DNA of 20,240 nt, from NCBI GenBank assembly GCA_903772945.1, contig CAICTM010001962.1, positions 1 through 20,240 on the forward strand, written 5' to 3'. Under the pieces are notes generated by a model. That model had not been told where the DNA came from and ran no database searches. It worked only from the letters and a program-made list of their open reading frames with translations. This DNA comes from Seminavis robusta. Lineage: Eukaryota > Bacillariophyta > Bacillariophyceae > Naviculales > Naviculaceae. Positions 16,940-20,240 of this stretch are shown here, piece after piece; position 1 is the stretch's first letter; each line of letters begins with the position of its first letter. The position numbers were made by a program, and so were the translations under genes.

Positions 16940-17284
16940 GTGCCGGTGAGCCATTGATGCCAGTGTACCAGTTCAGGGATGGCTGCATACAATATGTGAA
17001 CGGGTTGTCCATCACAAAGCAACAGCGCCGCACTGGGACGGACGAGCATAACCCGCCTTCACTTTTTGAAGAACAACACACTCGATCGAGGAGACCACAA
17101 CAACACAAGCAGAGCGGAAAACTGGATCAACACTCAAAGGAATATTCAAGCAACTCTCTCATCAGCATCCTATTCCAATAGTCCCTTTATAAGACCTGAT
17201 CTCTTCTATCCCCCTTCCTCCTCTGTTAGAGCTTCTACCAAGAGAGATTGTTTTCTAAAGGTAACACAACGACCAACCACAAAT

Positions 17285-18766
17285 ATGAATGGCGAAGACC
17301 CCAAATCCATGATCAAAGAACCAAAGGACAATGTGTTCGGCGTTGTGAGTCAAGCTGGTGCCTTCACAATGGCCAGTGACAAGGAGCCTTCCCCAACGTT
17401 AAGCGGCAGTGTACAGCGAATGGCCGAAGAACGCGCTGCTAAAGAAGCCGCTAGAGCGAGCATGGGACGTACAAGTTCTGCTGGAACTTCTGGCGTTAGT
17501 ACGAGCCTTCCTGGAGCCGTCTTGGCAAGGAGCCAACAAAGACAGCAGAATGCCAAGGAAGCGCGCGCGGCAGCTAGAGGAATGGAAAATGAGACCAAGC
17601 TTGCTCTTACAGCAAACACAACTACGCCGGTTCTCAAAAGATCTGAGGAAGACCAGGCAACTGCTGGTGTCGATACAACTACCAGTGACAAGGAGCCTTC
17701 CCCAAGGTTAAGCGGTAGTGTACAGCAAATGGCTGAAGAACGTGCCGCTGCAATCGGTATTGCTAGTGCTTCAGTTGCCACCTCCACTGTTCCAAGCAAA
17801 GCTGTTCAGTTGGGACTAAAGGGAACCGAAGAAGCAAAGGCTGCCAATCAGGCTGCCAATGCGAGTTGTTCTTGGGTCGACAAGGCCACTATTCATGCTG
17901 ATGTCGATGCTACTACTGCTCAGAGTTATCAGCTCTCCCCACAGAAAGATCCATTGCCAGAAGAGGCGCCCTTGATGACTATGAACCGAGAAGCACAAGA
18001 AGCGTCATCCTCAGCAGACACTGGCCTGAACCTGGTGGAAGCTACACTGGTTGTGGAAGAAATGGTGGAGGCGACTGTAGCTACACCTATGGAATTTCAT
18101 GAAGATGAGGTCATGAAGATTCGAGAGCAGTCGGCCGAGGAGACAGCTCGTATCAGGATGTGGCGGATTGTTGTTTCGATTGCGCTCCTGGTGACTGCTA
18201 TTGCGGTCACCACCTCCACCTATTTCCTGCTTGTGGAACGAGAGGATCAAACCTTCCGCACAGTCTACGCTCAGTTTTCCACCACAGTCGCAGATGCTGC
18301 TGTTGAGTTCCAGTCTACTCTTCGACGCTCTCTACGCAGCTTTGCTGACAATGTCGCAACACAAGCTGAGACGGCAGGCCAGGGGACTAGCCCTTGGCCC
18401 TTCTACATTGTGAACAGGTGGGAAAACATGGCGCGTGGGTTCAAACAGGTGTCCAATGCGGAGTTTGTGGCCATTCAAAACTACGTCACCAATGATCAAA
18501 GGGACGAGTACATCGATTTCATTACTCCACTTTACCAGATGTTTGTCAAGCAAGCTCACATGGAAGCCTACGGGAACTTGGACTTCCTCAACAATGACAC
18601 AGCAAACTATCAGCCCTATATCGCGCAAAAGCTCAAAAATAAAACTTTTGTTCCAGACATTGATCGCGACTTCTACTTCGCTCGCACAACACAATCACCA
18701 CCAGCGCGAAAGTATGGACTGCGACGGGATACAGCTTACAATTCAGCTTTACAGCTTTACAATTAG
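17285..18766 (+). CDS. Membrane-anchored sensor part of a diatom receptor-cyclase-like protein, lacking the catalytic domain (493 aa)
   Basis: Residues 1-280 are disordered and Ala/Glu/Ser/Thr-rich, and contain a duplicated block starting DKEPSP.LSGSVQ (about 32-52 and 135-155). Residues about 293-316 form a transmembrane helix. The next 170 residues include EDQTFRTVYAQF, SPWPFYIVNRWENMARGF, VTNDQRDEYIDF, and a terminal FARTTQSPPARKYG. This order matches the extracellular sensor domain of the expanded diatom receptor-type class III nucleotidyl cyclases, from my knowledge of that family. Those proteins continue with a second membrane helix and a cyclase domain, often plus a phosphodiesterase. 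Here the frame stops right after the SPP block and no cyclase motif appears in the following 1.4 kb, so it looks truncated: a decayed gene, a 5' gene fragment, or a decoy receptor. The frame is open back to 17066; ATG at 17285 was chosen because the upstream part reads like leader. Confidence 0.6.
   Translation: MNGEDPKSMIKEPKDNVFGVVSQAGAFTMASDKEPSPTLSGSVQRMAEERAAKEAARASMGRTSSAGTSGVSTSLPGAVLARSQQRQQNAKEARAAARGMENETKLALTANTTTPVLKRSEEDQATAGVDTTTSDKEPSPRLSGSVQQMAEERAAAIGIASASVATSTVPSKAVQLGLKGTEEAKAANQAANASCSWVDKATIHADVDATTAQSYQLSPQKDPLPEEAPLMTMNREAQEASSSADTGLNLVEATLVVEEMVEATVATPMEFHEDEVMKIREQSAEETARIRMWRIVVSIALLVTAIAVTTSTYFLLVEREDQTFRTVYAQFSTTVADAAVEFQSTLRRSLRSFADNVATQAETAGQGTSPWPFYIVNRWENMARGFKQVSNAEFVAIQNYVTNDQRDEYIDFITPLYQMFVKQAHMEAYGNLDFLNNDTANYQPYIAQKLKNKTFVPDIDRDFYFARTTQSPPARKYGLRRDTAYNSALQLYN
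17373..17440 (+). repeat. Internal coding duplication, copy 1 (68 bp)
   Basis: This segment matches 17682-17749 with about six mismatches, four of them synonymous. It encodes the block beginning DKEPSPTLSGSVQRMAEER in the cytoplasmic N-terminal region of the receptor-like protein. Confidence 0.8.
17682..17749 (+). repeat. Internal coding duplication, copy 2 (68 bp)
   Basis: Second copy of the duplication, encoding DKEPSPRLSGSVQQMAEER. The first 24 bases are identical to copy 1. The mostly synonymous differences suggest the peptide was kept under selection after duplication. Confidence 0.8.
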
Positions 18767-19123
18767 CAGGCTTATTCTATAAGGTTCCTTCCAGTCCATC
18801 TGAGCCAGATCCTGTCCAGCTCCAGTGTGGTTGATACCTCAAGCCGAGGGGCTTCTGTAAGCTTGGTTTTTCTTTGGTTTTCCCAATGTGCTGGGGAGCT
18901 CCTGGAATTGACTGCGGTCAATGGTGCTGCAGTCATGGTTGAGGATCAGATGGTGGGATGATTGGATCAGATTCAAAGAAGCTTGTCTGAAGCCTTGTGA
19001 CTGAACAAGGATGTGGTGCTGGTGCCGCTGTTGCTGATGGGAGTTGTAGAAGATGAGGATGCTGAAATCAGAGGAAGCGTCGTCAAGGTCCATCAAGTGA
19101 GAATCAACAAGAGAGGAGCAATG

Positions 19124-19212
19124 GCAGCGGCAACAAGAGCGGCAACAAGAGCAGCAGCGCGGTGGATAACAAGAGCAGCGCGGTGGATATCCAGTCAATC
19201 GAGTCAATCGAA
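19124..19212 (+). repeat. Cluster of short tandem repeats with a coding-like frame
   Basis: Three small tandem duplications follow each other: GGCAACAAGAGC twice, an AGCAGCGCGGTGGATA-type unit twice, and TCAATCGAG twice. One plus-strand frame reads as a hydrophilic stretch (NGSGNKSGNKSSSAVDNKSS) like a disordered linker, though it is bounded by stops. Confidence 0.55.
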
Positions 19213-19867
19213 GTTGGAATTTATGAGTGTTGTTGGATCCTTCGAGTTGTTTGAATCCTTCAAACAGCCAACTGTTTGAATGCCACGAGCTAGCGAATCG
19301 GTCGTTTGAATGATCGATCGCCATCGCGATCTCTCGTACGGATCGAACGAATGCTCCGTACAATCTTTCAAACGACAAACTGCAAGCCAGTAGTTCGCTG
19401 CAAGCCACACCAAACGACCAATGCTGGTCCTGGGTAAGCAGACTGACAACACGAAGCAGACGCGAGCGATCGATCGCTCCATGTTATTGTTGTTGTTCTT
19501 TACGTACGTCGAGTTAATGAAAAAGTGAGGAAATTCACGTGAAGCATGACTCAGGTAGTTTGAACCGATAATAGAGGGTGAACTCGAGGAAGTATAACAC
19601 AAGCATGGACTCAAGGCATGACACACAAGCCGAGCCTTCGATATGCAGTTGATATCCATTTTTTGATGAATTTTGTTAACTCGATCGCGACCTCTGTTAT
19701 CGCGATCGACTCGGAGATGAGGCAATAAGGCTCTGCCGGTGATAAGAGATACAGTAGTAGGAGCAGTAACAGTAACAGTATAACAGTAGTGGCTCCTGCA
19801 GCGATCGATTGATCGTAATAGATAAAAGGATCCTCATTGAGATACGATCGTCAATAGGAAAGAGAGG

Positions 19868-19994
19868 AGGATTGCTTTCGAGCGAATCAAGATAGGTCCT
19901 CATCGATTCGATCCACGACAGGATAAAGAACAAGGGGATTGCTTACGAGCGATCCAGCAGGTTGACAAGGGGATTGCTTGGAGCGAATCCAAGG
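19868..19994 (+). repeat. Three dispersed copies of a ~16-bp direct repeat
   Basis: GGATTGCTTTCGAGCGAATC (about 19868), GGATTGCTTACGAGCGATCC (about 19937) and GGATTGCTTGGAGCGAATCC (about 19972) are near-identical words spaced 69 and 35 bp apart. They may be the edge of a longer satellite or a binding-site array. Confidence 0.6.
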
Positions 19995-20132
19995 GAATTA
20001 AGTTGCAATAAGGGGAAGGAAACCGATGAAGATAATGAGAGGAAACTCAGACTCTGCATCAAAGGATAGCTCATTCCATTGCAACCATAAGGGATAGACT
20101 ATAAGAAAAAGAATGAGTAACATCTCATAACC

Positions 20133-20150
20133 TCGCATGCTACCATGCGA
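20133..20150. repeat. Perfect hairpin with tetraloop
   Basis: TCGCATG and CATGCGA flank CTAC, a 7-bp perfect stem with a 4-nt loop, about 90 bp before the window end. No T-tract follows, and its role is unknown. Confidence 0.5.
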
Positions 20151-20240
20151 CAATTCCATTGTGGATTGTTTAATCTAACGATCTAAGAGATGTAAAGTTT
20201 GTATTTCCAAATAAGTGAGCAGTTATTGATTATTTTCTAA

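Larger units (their letters stand above)
16105..17284. other. Intergenic, repeat-rich divergent region
   Basis: No supported gene. It should contain promoters for the genes on either side. It holds a 10-bp-arm inverted repeat (16318-16327 with 16360-16369), a GGTACC/ACCGGT cluster at 16546-16620, a 50-bp direct repeat (16706-16755 and 16890-16939), and another GTACCGGTACC at about 16840. From 17066 onward the frame of the downstream gene is open, but the content looks like leader. Confidence 0.5.
18767..20240. other. Repeat-rich terminal region without a supported gene
   Basis: Reading frames up to 189 codons exist on the minus strand (18839-19408, 19204-19725), but they show no recognisable domain and are partly Cys/His/Gln-rich antisense of repeats. 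The region holds short tandem repeats at 19124-19212, AGTAAC-type microsatellite near 19763-19785, three GGATTGCTT-type direct repeats at 19868-19994, many GATCGATC words, and a hairpin at 20133-20150. Remnants of the missing part of the receptor gene could lie at the start, but none is clear. Confidence 0.5.

Noticed and set aside
18839..19725. Minus-strand frames of 189 and 173 codons
   Set aside because: They overlap one another and antisense short tandem repeats, giving Cys/His/Gln/Ser-rich runs without domains.

Overview
The window looks like nuclear DNA of a pennate diatom or close stramenopile. This rests on spliceosomal GT-AG introns of only 75-98 nt, a stramenopile/giant-virus style 27-residue ankyrin array, the membrane-anchored sensor part of a diatom-type receptor nucleotidyl cyclase, bipartite plastid-like targeting, and palindromic GGTACC/ACCGGT-rich spacers. 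The organism is an inference; no rRNA or organellar marker is present. I see no tRNA, rRNA or CRISPR array.

Layout. 1-1334: no supportable gene, some short repeats. 1335-4457 (+): an intact 1040-aa Mutator-like (MULE) transposase. 4742-6031 (+): an unknown protein with one in-frame intron and a very basic tail. Weak inverted similarity between about 611-825 and 6055-6240 suggests these two genes could lie in one old transposon. 6584-8083 (+): a 499-aa ankyrin protein with an F-box-like head. 8265-9515 (-): a RAD51 paralogue, convergent with the ankyrin gene. 9869-11162 (+) and 12256-14277 (+): two tandem paralogues encoding secreted proteins built from six-cysteine modules plus a ricin-B-like beta-trefoil, with very different intron numbers. 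14872-16104 (-): a protein with a signal peptide and a second, twin-arginine, lumen-like signal. 17285-18766 (+): the N-terminal half of a receptor-cyclase-like protein that stops before any catalytic domain. 18767-20240: repeat-rich DNA without a convincing gene.

The genes do not form a pathway. The region is a mosaic of a mobile element, a housekeeping DNA-repair gene, and lineage-specific expanded families (ankyrin, secreted lectin-like, receptor-cyclase-like). The most interesting unit is the tandem pair of secreted cysteine-module/trefoil genes, where modules and introns can be compared directly. Splice sites were assigned by eye from GT-AG signals, frame continuity and comparison of the two paralogues; no transcript data were available.
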